Assembly: GCA_902495155.1 (NCBI GenBank)
Contig: CABUWD010000068.1
Location: 1 to 11,338, forward strand
Source of the DNA: an uncultured Collinsella sp.
Lineage (GTDB): Bacteria > Actinomycetota > Coriobacteriia > Coriobacteriales > Coriobacteriaceae
Length of the DNA stretch: 11,338 nt
Reading direction: 5' to 3'
Shown piece after piece: positions 5,403-11,338 of the stretch. The translations under genes were made by a program, and so were the position numbers. The first letter of the stretch is position 1. Each line of letters opens with the position of its first letter. The notes under the pieces were generated by a model that did no database searches, was not told the DNA's origin, and was given only the letters and a program-made list of their open reading frames with translations.

Positions 5403-7286
5403 TTAGCAGCCCTCCTTTGCGCAGACGAATGCGGGGGCGCACGCGGCGCCTGGGGCGGGCACGGGACTTGGAGCGGGCGCGGGCACCGCGTTCCCCTGCT
5501 GACCCTCGAGCTCCTCGCGGCGAAGCTGCGACTGGCAAATCTCGCGATAGAGCTGGCAGGTCGTGTACAGCTCATCGTGCATTCCCAGGCCCGCAACCGA
5601 GCCGTGGTCGAGTACGCAGATCATGTCGGCGTCGCGCACGGTCGAGACGCGCTGGCTCACAATCACCGTGGTCAGCGGCAACCCGCCCTCGGCGGCACCG
5701 CGCATGCTTCGTTTGCGAATGGCATGGCGAAGCGCCGCATCGGTCTTAAAGTCGAGCGCCGAGGCGGAATCGTCCATGATCAATATCTGAGGCGAACCTA
5801 CCAAGGCGCGCGCGATAGTCAGACGCTGACGTTGGCCACCGCTAAAGTTCTTGCCGCCCGCCTCGACCGGGGCATCTAAGCCCTGGGGCTTATTGCGCAC
5901 GAACTCGCTGGCCTGCGCCATATCGCGCGCCGCCCAGAGCTCCTCGTCGGTCGCGTCTTCATCGCGCCAGGTCAGGTTGCTGCGGATGGTGCCGCTCACG
6001 AGCGACGCGCGCTGCGGAACGGTCGCGACCACACGACGCAGCTGGTCGAGCGGCCAGGCGTGCACGTCGGCGCCCATCACGCTCACGCGGCCGGTGCTCA
6101 CATCGTACAGGCGCGGGATAAGCGAGACGAGTGTGGACTTGCCGCTGCCCGTACCGCCGATAATGCCGAGCGTTTTGCCCAGCGGCAGCTCCAGGGTCAC
6201 ATCGCTCACGGCATTTGCCGCGCCCGCGCCAAACGAAAAGCTCGCATGGTCAAAGCTCAGCGCAGGGACCGGAACAGCGCCACCCGCCAGGTCGCTCGGC
6301 TCAGGCAGCGCGACCGGCTGGTTGCCCTCGTCGGTGATGCTCGGCTCGCAGTTGAGCACCTCGTTGATACGCGACGCGCTCGCGCTCGCCTTGGTAAAGA
6401 CCACGACCAGGTTGGCGACGTACACGATGGAAGTCAGGGTCTGCGTCATGTAGTTCACAAACGCCATGACCTGGCCCTGCGTGAGCTCGCCCACGTTGAC
6501 CTGGATGCCACCCACCCACAGGATGGCGCACACGCCCAGATTCATCACCAAAAACGTGACGGGGTTAAGGACCGACGAGAGCTTGCCCACCGCGATGGCG
6601 GTATAAGCCTGGTCATCGGCGGCTTGGGCAAAGCGCTCACGCTCGTGATCTTCGCGTACAAAGGCGCGGACCACGCGGGCGCCCGAAAGCCCCTCGCGGC
6701 AAATGAGCGCAATGCGGTCGAGCTTTGCCTGCAGCTGCTTGTAGTACGGAATGCAGCGCGCCATGACAAACCAAAACACCAAGCCGATGGCGGGTGTGCA
6801 AATCAAAAAGATGATGCCGAGCTTAAGGTCGATGGCAAGGGCCGCGCACATAGAACCCACCGCCAAGAAGGGCCAGCGGATAAGCATGCGCACGCCCAGC
6901 GCCACAGCGAGCTGCACCTGGTTGACATCGTTGGTAATGCGCGTGATGAGCGACGGCGTGCCAAAGCGATCGAGTTCGACATAGCTCAGTTCGTTGATGT
7001 GCTGGTAGAGTGCACCGCGAATGTCGGTACCCATGCCCTGCGAAGTCAGCGCCGCCATCTTTTGGCAGACGAGCGTAAACGAGATGCCGATCACAGCCAT
7101 GGCGCCAAGTACCATGCCGTAGTGGATAACGGCGTTCACGTCGTGCGAGCCAATGCCCTTATCGATCATCTGGGCAATCACCAGCGGCGTCAGCAGGTCA
7201 AAGATCACTTCGATCAGCTTGCACGCAGGACCAACCACCATATACCGGCGAAACTTACCACCAAAACGCCTGAGCAGCTCAATCAT
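5403..7286 (-). CDS. Heterodimeric ABC exporter subunit, degenerate ATPase half
   Basis: 627 residues; first gene of the exporter pair. Membrane domain with six predicted segments (about 17-300) including the family stretch PSLITRITNDVNQVQ (111-125). The ATPase has Walker A GGTGSGKST (377-385), Q-loop Gln425 and a good signature FSGGQRQR (481-488). Its Walker B reads ILIMDDSAS with Asp506 for the catalytic Glu, and the switch position is Gln545 (VIVSQRVST) instead of His. These are the two changes that define the non-hydrolysing site in TM287, BmrC and LmrC-type subunits, so this is a normal asymmetric exporter and not a decayed gene. The C-terminus (about 592-627) is an unusual Pro/Ala-rich tail with three cysteines, ending CAKEGC. 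ATG at 7286 has GGGAG 8 bases ahead. Probable targets are drugs, peptides or lipids; not determined. Confidence 0.93.
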   Translation of the reverse strand: MIELLRRFGGKFRRYMVVGPACKLIEVIFDLLTPLVIAQMIDKGIGSHDVNAVIHYGMVLGAMAVIGISFTLVCQKMAALTSQGMGTDIRGALYQHINELSYVELDRFGTPSLITRITNDVNQVQLAVALGVRMLIRWPFLAVGSMCAALAIDLKLGIIFLICTPAIGLVFWFVMARCIPYYKQLQAKLDRIALICREGLSGARVVRAFVREDHERERFAQAADDQAYTAIAVGKLSSVLNPVTFLVMNLGVCAILWVGGIQVNVGELTQGQVMAFVNYMTQTLTSIVYVANLVVVFTKASASASRINEVLNCEPSITDEGNQPVALPEPSDLAGGAVPVPALSFDHASFSFGAGAANAVSDVTLELPLGKTLGIIGGTGSGKSTLVSLIPRLYDVSTGRVSVMGADVHAWPLDQLRRVVATVPQRASLVSGTIRSNLTWRDEDATDEELWAARDMAQASEFVRNKPQGLDAPVEAGGKNFSGGQRQRLTIARALVGSPQILIMDDSASALDFKTDAALRHAIRKRSMRGAAEGGLPLTTVIVSQRVSTVRDADMICVLDHGSVAGLGMHDELYTTCQLYREICQSQLRREELEGQQGNAVPAPAPSPVPAPGAACAPAFVCAKEGC

Positions 7287-7298
7287 AAAAGGCGCTCC

Positions 7299-7333
7299 CT
7301 ATCATCATCTCTATTCAATCTGATTCATGATAG
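7299..7333 (-). promoter_or_regulatory. Inverted repeat in the leader of the ABC exporter operon
   Basis: CTATCAT (7299-7305) and ATGATAG (7327-7333) form 7-bp arms 21 bases apart, ending against the GGGAG ribosome binding site of the first exporter gene. On the minus strand a TACTAT at about 7336-7331 could be the -10 of a promoter with a weak -35 17 bases upstream. The repeat would then cover the start point and could be an operator, or fold in RNA near the binding site. No regulator gene is adjacent; a TetR gene lies 2.5 kb away. Confidence 0.35.
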
Positions 7334-7621
7334 TACGGAGAGCCCTGGAGATGCGTAAGCAACTCGTTACAGGTGTTAAGGCGAAGCAGGCACGAAGGCC
7401 ACTAGTGCCCAAGGCATGTATCCGCCGCTGTTTTGGAAAAGCCAGCGAGCAACATAACGCCAGGGATTCAATTATCAGATAAATGTGACCCTTCAGGCGG
7501 TTTTGGTCGGCTACCCGCGAGTGCCGGCGGGGCGCTTGGTAGTCGAGCGATCCCGCAGGCGAAGCCGAGGACCAGCGAGACACCAAATACCTCGTCACCG
7601 GCCGGGCCATGTCGCGGCACC
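7334..7621. other. Intergenic stretch between SRP RNA and the ABC exporter
   Basis: I see no supported gene here. Reading frames on both strands lack ribosome binding sites and recognisable domains. The only small structure is TTATC-A-GATAA at 7472-7482. It shows no motifs of tmRNA, RNase P RNA or known riboswitches. It could be a long leader, an unrecognised RNA or gene debris. Confidence 0.4.
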
Positions 7622-7639
7622 AAAAAGCGCCCGTGCGCT
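7622..7639 (-). terminator. Terminator of the SRP RNA gene
   Basis: On the minus strand AGCGC-ACGG-GCGCT is followed by a run of five T (7626-7622). The same GCGC bases can instead close the outer helix of the RNA with its 5' end, so the structure probably serves both ends. Confidence 0.75.
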
Positions 7640-7745
7640 CGATGGATTCGGATGCCCGACAGAGGCTCCTTATGGCTGCTTCCTTCCGGACCTGACCAGA
7701 TTCGGAACATGTCGTCATCCGAACCCATCGAACGCGCTAGGCGCT
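7626..7745 (-). ncRNA. ffs: Signal recognition particle RNA (bacterial small type)
   Basis: The minus strand contains GGTCAGGTCCGGAAGGAAGC, the Ffh-binding apical hairpin with GGAA tetraloop and the symmetric and asymmetric internal loops of SRP RNA. The flanks GTTCGATGGGTTCGGATG and CATCCGAATCCATCGAGC pair along their length with one G-U, forming the long rod. There is no room for an Alu domain, so it is the 4.5S-like small form. It acts with Ffh and FtsY in targeting membrane and secreted proteins, including those coded in this window. The 5' end (about 7745) is set by the promoter and the 3' end by the terminator; both are accurate to a few bases. Confidence 0.95.
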
Positions 7746-7751
7746 CGGTAT

Positions 7752-7780
7752 ATCTTACCCGCTCCCGCCCACCAGGGCAA
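7752..7780 (-). promoter_or_regulatory. Promoter of the SRP RNA gene
   Basis: On the minus strand TTGCCC (7780-7775) and TAAGAT (7757-7752) are separated by exactly 17 bases, and transcription would start near 7745, just before the 5' strand of the SRP helix. It lies in the 3' flank of the glycerate kinase gene. Confidence 0.6.
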
Positions 7781-7816
7781 GGTAGCTAATTTGGGACGGG
7801 GCTTTTTTGACTACTT

Positions 7817-9337
7817 TTAGATGCGGCCAAGGTCGTAGGCTTGGGCGGCGGCTTCACCGGCGCAGATGAGGTTGGTTGTGGCTTCCTGGGGGTCGAGCGC
7901 TTGGTCAAGGGGCATGGGCCTGCGGCAGACCGGCAGAACTAAGTCGACACCCTGACCATACACCGCACCCAGGTTGTCGGCACGACCGCCCACGACGGCA
8001 ACAACCGGCTTGCCATAGCGCTTAGCACGGCGGGCCACGCCCACCGGCGCCTTGCCGGCAGCGGATTGCTCGTCCATATTGCCCTCGCCCGTTATGACCA
8101 AGTCGACATCGCGCACGCGCTCGTCAAACCCAATCAGATCGAGCACCGTCTCCACGCCCGAACGCAGCTCCGCCCCGAGCGCCAGCAGCGCGGCACCCAG
8201 GCCGCCGGCAGCACCGGCACCGGGCACGCCGAGCACCGAGCCAAATGTCTGGGCGCCCTCGGGCACGCGCAACAACCCCTGAGTCCGCGCTCCGGTAATC
8301 GCCGCATCGAGCAGACGACCATAGCCGACCATCCAGCTGTCGTACCTGCGCAGCGCCTCGGCATCATCCGTCGGCAGGCCCTTCTGCCCGCCAAACACCG
8401 CCAGTGCGCCTCGCCGCCCCACGAGCGGATTCTCGACATCGGAAAGCACGACAACGTGCGCGCCGCTCAGTGCCCGAAGCGTCGGTGCCAAATCGATGCT
8501 CACCACGTGTTCAAGGCCCGCGAGACCGGGGGCGATATTGCAGCCACACTCATCGACAAGACGCGCGCCCAGTGCTTGCAGCATGCCGGCGCCACCGTCG
8601 TTGGTGGCGCTGCCGCCCAGACCGATATAGATAGTCTTTGCCCCAGCACGGGCCGCACGAAGCATCAGCTCGCCCACGCCATAGGTCGTAGCGGCCAACG
8701 CCGCCGGCTCTGTGCAAGGCGAATACCCAATACCCGCCGCCTCGGCCATCTCAATTACAACCGACTCGTGCTCGCCGTCCACCAGCATCCGGGCAGACAC
8801 GCGATTCCCCAAGGGGCCTGCGACTTCACATGCCACGACCTCACCGCCGCACGCGGCAACGGCATCGAGCGTTCCCTCGCCACCATCTGCCAGCGGCAAT
8901 GCGCGCACCTCGGCATCGGGCCATACACGGCGCACGCCTTCGGCAACCGCCGCCTCCGCCTGCGCGCTCGAAACGCTGCCCTTAAAGGAATCAATCGCCA
9001 ACAGCACGCGGCGGGGCCGGCGCCGCACGGGGCCATAGTTGAACGTCTTGTCGGCGAGATCCCCAACACCCGCAAGCGCCTCGGCATGAGCCGCATGCGC
9101 CTCAAGATCGGTTCCGCAACCGCAGCCAGCACCATCGGTGCCACGCAGCCCACTAAAATAGCTGCTCAACACCTCACGACACTCATCCGCCAGCACGCCG
9201 GCACGTACGTTAAACCGATGATTCAGGCGAGAATCGGCATTCAGGTCATATAGCGAACCCAGCGCGCCCGCCTTGGCATCAGCCGCGCCATACACGCAAC
9301 GCCCCACGCGCGCGTTGACCATAAGCCCCGCACACAT
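7817..9337 (-). CDS. Glycerate kinase fused to the C-terminal half of TadA
   Basis: The uninterrupted frame after the amber codon is 506 codons. Residues 1-66 (MCAGLMVNARVGRCVYGA onward, ending YFSGLRG) are the C-terminal half of a TadA deaminase, including the second cysteine of the PCxxC zinc motif. A Gly/Cys/Ala-rich linker follows (67-110). From RRVLLAIDSFKGSVSSAQ (about 109-126) to the end is a complete GlxK-type glycerate kinase: PLADGGEGTLDAV (148-160), GLGGSATNDGGAGM (239-252), ITGEGNMDEQSAAGKAP (415-431), VVAVVGG (445-451). This enzyme phosphorylates D-glycerate with ATP. No stop or good ribosome binding site separates the two domains; if the kinase is made alone, GTG at 9028 (403 residues) is the likeliest start, though its binding site is poor. 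The deaminase half belongs with the fragment upstream of TAG at 9425-9427. Confidence 0.88.
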   Translation of the reverse strand: MCAGLMVNARVGRCVYGAADAKAGALGSLYDLNADSRLNHRFNVRAGVLADECREVLSSYFSGLRGTDGAGCGCGTDLEAHAAHAEALAGVGDLADKTFNYGPVRRRPRRVLLAIDSFKGSVSSAQAEAAVAEGVRRVWPDAEVRALPLADGGEGTLDAVAACGGEVVACEVAGPLGNRVSARMLVDGEHESVVIEMAEAAGIGYSPCTEPAALAATTYGVGELMLRAARAGAKTIYIGLGGSATNDGGAGMLQALGARLVDECGCNIAPGLAGLEHVVSIDLAPTLRALSGAHVVVLSDVENPLVGRRGALAVFGGQKGLPTDDAEALRRYDSWMVGYGRLLDAAITGARTQGLLRVPEGAQTFGSVLGVPGAGAAGGLGAALLALGAELRSGVETVLDLIGFDERVRDVDLVITGEGNMDEQSAAGKAPVGVARRAKRYGKPVVAVVGGRADNLGAVYGQGVDLVLPVCRRPMPLDQALDPQEATTNLICAGEAAAQAYDLGRI

Positions 9338-9598
9338 GCAGCAAGGCTCGAGCGTTACATAGACCGTGCAATCGGAAAGGCGCCAGCGTCCAAGCGACTG
9401 AGCGGCGGCGCACAGGGCCGAAAACTAGGCATGCGCCGAAGGATCCCGGTCGAGCTCGCGGCGATTATGCGCCCTCGCGACGATCTCGCCCGCGCGCACC
9501 ACCACAGCGCCAATGGGCACTTCGCCCACTGCCGCGGCGGCGCGCGCCTCCGCCAGCGCCTCGCGCATGAACTTCTCATCAATTTCGGTGATCGTCAT
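9140..9598 (-). pseudogene. tadA: tRNA adenosine deaminase TadA with in-frame TAG at the catalytic Glu
   Basis: ATG at 9598 with GGAAGG 6 bases ahead. Residues 1-57 (MTITEIDEKFMREALAEARA, then EVPIGAVVV, NRRELDRDPSAHA) match the N-terminus of TadA, which converts A34 to inosine in tRNA-Arg(ACG). His56 is the zinc ligand. Codon 58, catalytic Glu in the family HAE motif, is TAG (9427-9425). The same frame continues as FSALCAAAQSLGRWRLSDC, then TVYVTLEPCCMCAG, with zinc ligands Cys86 and Cys89, so a single GAG-to-TAG change explains the break and nothing else looks decayed. The domain then runs into glycerate kinase without a stop. Either it is a recent nonsense mutation (with another tadA elsewhere), a sequencing error, or read through. 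Product as annotated would be a 57-residue fragment without activity. Confidence 0.85.
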
Positions 9599-9617
9599 CG
9601 TTCGCCTTCCCTGTTGC

Positions 9618-9639
9618 AAATCCAAAACGATGCTATCAT
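9618..9639 (+). promoter_or_regulatory. Probable promoter of tRNA-Ser
   Basis: TATCAT at 9634-9639 is a good -10 (5 of 6) placed 10 bases before the mature tRNA. The -35 is unclear: TTGCAA at 9614-9619 is only 14 bases upstream, and the 17-base position reads CTGTTG. It lies in the short gap divergent from tadA. Confidence 0.45.
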
Positions 9640-9649
9640 TACGACTCAC

Positions 9650-9739
9650 GGAGAGATGGCAGAGCGGTTGAATGCGGCGGTCTTGAAAACCGTTGAGCGC
9701 GAGAGCGTTCCGGGGGTTCGAATCCCCCTCTCTCCGCCA
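9650..9739 (+). tRNA. tRNA-Ser (anticodon UGA)
   Basis: Acceptor GGAGAGA (9650-9656) pairs with TCTCTCC (9729-9735), discriminator G, encoded CCA at 9737-9739. The anticodon arm is GGCGGT-CTTGAAA-ACCG with anticodon TGA, and the T arm GGGGG-TTCGAAT-CCCCC is canonical. The long variable arm (GAGCGCGAGAGCGTTC) is typical of class II serine tRNAs. It reads UCA and related serine codons. The stop codon of a convergent TetR gene lies two bases beyond the CCA. Confidence 0.97.
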
Positions 9740-9741
9740 CC

Positions 9742-10326
9742 TTAGTGATTCATCGGCGTCATGGTGCGCTCAAACAGCGCATCGACCACGTCGGCCATCT
9801 CGGGTCGACGCTCAAGATCGTGGCCCGATTCCCACCAATTTGTGAACAATCGAATAATGCCACCGGCGATAAACTCCGATGTCGTCTCGAGCGAAACGGG
9901 CGCCAGGGCGTCTTCGGCAAGCGAGCTCATCACACGCTCACGGATGGAACGCGCAATGCGGTCGCAAATCATGCCAGTCAGCATACCCGACATGCTGCTC
10001 GCCAAAAGGTTATCCATAAGCTGCTCATGCGTCAGAATCATATTCATGGCATCGTCAAAGACCTCATGGCGAAGCGCCTGCACGTCCTCAAGCGGCTCCA
10101 CGTCCGCTGCGTCGGTCCGGTTTTGCGGCAGGCCTGTCATAAGCTCATCGATATAGAAGGCAAAGTAATCGTTTTTATCGCGAAAGTGCTTATAGAACGT
10201 CGTGCGGCGAATCAGGGCCCGGTCGCAAAGCATGGCAACCGTCAAATCCTCAAACCGATGCTCTTCCAAAAGCTCGGTAAAGGCATCGAACAGAGCACGA
10301 TAGGTTTTCTTGATGCGAAGGTCCAT
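9742..10326 (-). CDS. TetR/AcrR-family transcriptional regulator
   Basis: 194 residues. The N-terminus MDLRIKKTYRALFDAFTELL (1-20), with FEDLTVAMLCDRALIRRTTF (25-44) and YKHFRDKNDYF, is a typical TetR helix-turn-helix with the YxHFxxKxxL signature. The C-terminal domain (about 80-194, with FIAGGIIRLFTNWWESG) resembles the DhaS-type TetR C-terminal domain, which senses a ligand. I chose ATG at 10326; an ATG at 10338 has GAGG directly against it and would add four residues. Longer upstream starts have no TetR-like sequence. It is divergent from lemA across about 210 bases containing an inverted repeat (10344-10386), so it may control itself and perhaps lemA. The ABC exporter is a possible distant target. 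Ligand unknown. Confidence 0.9.
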   Translation of the reverse strand: MDLRIKKTYRALFDAFTELLEEHRFEDLTVAMLCDRALIRRTTFYKHFRDKNDYFAFYIDELMTGLPQNRTDAADVEPLEDVQALRHEVFDDAMNMILTHEQLMDNLLASSMSGMLTGMICDRIARSIRERVMSSLAEDALAPVSLETTSEFIAGGIIRLFTNWWESGHDLERRPEMADVVDALFERTMTPMNH

Positions 10327-10343
10327 CCATATCGCCATCCTCA

Positions 10344-10386
10344 AGGTGTAGACAGCATTCCTTAATTTGTCGCATATCTTACACCT
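10344..10386. promoter_or_regulatory. Widely spaced inverted repeat upstream of the TetR gene
   Basis: AGGTGTA (10344-10350) and TACACCT (10380-10386) are exact reverse complements 29 bases apart, in the leader or promoter of the TetR gene. They could be half-sites for its own product; a possible minus-strand -10 (TAAGAT) overlaps the right arm. Confidence 0.3.
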
Positions 10387-10470
10387 GTACCACCCGTTCC
10401 ATGTTGGCGCCCCCTCCTTGGCGGAAACATAACGCTTACCGGAAAGTTCGGTATCGCCAAAGGTTGCGGG

Positions 10471-10476
10471 TATACT
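10471..10476 (+). promoter_or_regulatory. Probable -10 of the lemA promoter
   Basis: TATACT (5 of 6 to consensus) lies 61 bases before the lemA start. The -35 is weak (TTCGGT at an 18-base spacing). No other candidate on the plus strand is better. Confidence 0.45.
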
Positions 10477-10537
10477 AGTAGCGTTACACCAACGGCAGCC
10501 GGCGCAAAACGCCGCTGCCATTCGAAACGGAGACATC

Positions 10538-11089
10538 ATGCTTCCCGTCATCATCGGTATCGTTGTTGTCGTTGTGATCGCCAGCGCCATCGCCGGCATC
10601 TACAACAACATGGTCACCAAGCGCAATCGCATCGATAATGCCTGGCAGAACATCGACACGCAGCTGCAGCGCCGCAACGACCTGATCCCTAACCTGGTCG
10701 AGACCGTCAAGGGCTACGCCAAGCACGAGCAGGACACGCTCGCCGCCGTAGTCAACGCGCGCAACGCCGCCGTGAGCGCCACCACCCCCGAGGCCAAGAT
10801 GGAAGCGGACAACGTGCTGACCGGTGCGCTGCGCCAGCTCTTTGCCGTCGCCGAGGCCTACCCCGACCTTAAGGCGAACACCAACTTTACGCAGCTCCAG
10901 GCATCGCTCGAGGACACCGAGAACAAGGTGAGCTACGCGCGCCAGAGCTACAACGACTGCGTGCTTAGCTACAACAACGCCATCCAGACCTTCCCGGCCG
11001 TCATCTTTGCCGGCATCTTCCAGTTTAAGGAGCGCCAGGGCTTCGAGGCCGCCGAGGCTGCCCGCCAGGCACCGACCGTCAAGTTCTAA
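10538..11089 (+). CDS. lemA: LemA family protein
   Basis: 183 residues. A single N-terminal membrane segment (MLPVIIGIVVVVVIASAIAG, 1-20) is followed by YNNMVTKRNRIDNAWQNIDT and QLQRRNDLIPNLVETVKGYA (48-67 approx.), then the alpha-helical LemA core with VNARNA, the pair LRQLFAVAEAYPDLKAN and NFTQLQASLEDTENKVSYAR, and YNNAIQTFPAVIFA near the end. These are the strongest conserved blocks of the family. LemA proteins are membrane-anchored helical bundles; their role is unclear, though some take part in envelope functions. GGAG lies 5 bases before the ATG. It has its own promoter and terminator, and the usual partners (TPM-domain or HtpX-type genes) are not next to it. Confidence 0.95.
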   Translation: MLPVIIGIVVVVVIASAIAGIYNNMVTKRNRIDNAWQNIDTQLQRRNDLIPNLVETVKGYAKHEQDTLAAVVNARNAAVSATTPEAKMEADNVLTGALRQLFAVAEAYPDLKANTNFTQLQASLEDTENKVSYARQSYNDCVLSYNNAIQTFPAVIFAGIFQFKERQGFEAAEAARQAPTVKF

Positions 11090-11129
11090 CAATCATGGCC
11101 GAGTCTTAAGCCAGTTCATCAACCCTTTG

Positions 11130-11162
11130 GGGTCCAAGGCACAAACCTTGGGCCCTTTTCTT
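11130..11162 (+). terminator. Intrinsic terminator of lemA
   Basis: GGGTCCAAGG (11130-11139) pairs with CCTTGGGCCC (11146-11155) with one G-U, loop CACAAA, then TTTTCTT. It lies 40 bases after the lemA stop. Confidence 0.92.
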
Positions 11163-11223
11163 ATCCACGCACAACGCGCGGCCGAAAGGCCCCGCACCAT
11201 CTTTAATTCAGCCAAGTAATCCC

Positions 11224-11238
11224 CTGTCGCGACAGCGC
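11224..11238. repeat. Palindrome-centred 15-mer also present at 9-23
   Basis: CTGTCGCGACAG is a perfect 12-bp palindrome followed by CGC; the whole 15-mer is identical to 9-23. Here it lies between genes. Other GTCGCGAC occurrences in the window (near 3187 and 6023) do not share the extension. Confidence 0.5.
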
Positions 11239-11287
11239 CGAGCCGCAGGGCAGAGAGCAAGCTCCCTCCCAGCGCACTCCGCAGGAC

Positions 11288-11331
11288 GCAAGAAGCCCTC
11301 GCCGCACGAAGTGGCAGCGAGAGCTTCTTGC
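11288..11331. terminator. Long hairpin at the window end, possibly a bidirectional terminator
   Basis: GCAAGAAGC (11288-11296) pairs with GCTTCTTGC (11323-11331), then after a C/A mismatch CTCGC pairs with GCGAG, around a 14-base loop. The arm contains TTCTT on both strands, as in terminators whose U-tract pairs with A's of the stem. No gene is seen immediately before it, so it may end a gene that lies beyond the window on the minus strand, or belong to a dispersed repeat. Confidence 0.5.
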
Positions 11332-11338
11332 ATGTCCA

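Noticed and set aside
5403..7286. First exporter subunit as a decaying gene because of its Walker B and switch changes
   Set aside because: Asp for Glu and Gln for His are the normal features of the degenerate half of heterodimeric exporters.
7801..7810. T6 run as a plus-strand terminator
   Set aside because: No inverted repeat precedes it on the plus strand and no plus-strand gene ends there.
9425..9427. TAG read as pyrrolysine
   Set aside because: Nothing in the window suggests pyrrolysine machinery, and the family has Glu at this position; ordinary nonsense mutation or error is simpler.
9355..9598. Frameshift as the cause of the broken tadA
   Set aside because: The frame before and after TAG is the same and both sides match TadA directly around codon 58, so it is a substitution, not an insertion or deletion.
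9742..10599. 285-residue version of the TetR protein
   Set aside because: The extra N-terminal part is low-complexity antisense of lemA and its promoter; the TetR fold starts at MDLRIKKTYR.
1..11338. CRISPR array, insertion sequence or prophage genes
   Set aside because: No regularly spaced direct repeats, transposase, integrase or phage structural motifs were seen.

Overview
The window looks like a high-GC Actinobacterium of the class Coriobacteriia, most likely Collinsella or a close gut relative. This rests on gene content and codon bias (GC-rich third positions, AGGAG-type ribosome binding sites, a small SRP RNA without an Alu domain), not on a database match. Most genes lie on the minus strand; only a serine tRNA and a lemA gene are on the plus strand.

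Region 1 (1-2379, minus strand): a cluster for secreted fibre-like proteins. In transcription order it holds a possible 27-codon leader ORF (2379-2296), an ER-type SipW-like signal peptidase (2305-1691), a TasA/CalY-like protein (1619-924), a second protein with a SipW-dependent type signal segment (830-183), and the start of a third secreted protein with an ordinary signal peptide that leaves the window at base 1. A 12-bp hairpin lies between the two TasA-like genes. The peptidase probably matures the two small proteins for assembly on the surface.

Region 2 (2380-3480): a 480-base intergenic stretch with several inverted repeats, an intrinsic terminator, and a lone BilS-like flavodoxin gene.

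Region 3 (3543-7286, minus strand): two abutting genes for a heterodimeric ABC exporter. The first has a degenerate nucleotide-binding domain and the second a canonical one, as in TM287/288 and BmrCD. An inverted repeat covers the leader just ahead of the first gene.

Region 4 (7287-9739): the SRP RNA gene with a recognisable promoter and terminator, then one long reading frame joining a TadA-type tRNA adenosine deaminase to a glycerate kinase. An in-frame TAG sits exactly where the catalytic glutamate codon of the deaminase belongs. Divergent from it is tRNA-Ser(UGA).

Region 5 (9742-11338): a TetR-family regulator convergent with the tRNA and only 2 bases from it, a divergent lemA gene with its own promoter and strong terminator, and a tail with a palindrome and a long hairpin. 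A 15-base sequence centred on a palindrome occurs at both ends of the window. The most unusual items are the amber codon at the TadA active site, the TadA-glycerate kinase fusion, and the small ORF overlapping the signal peptidase start.
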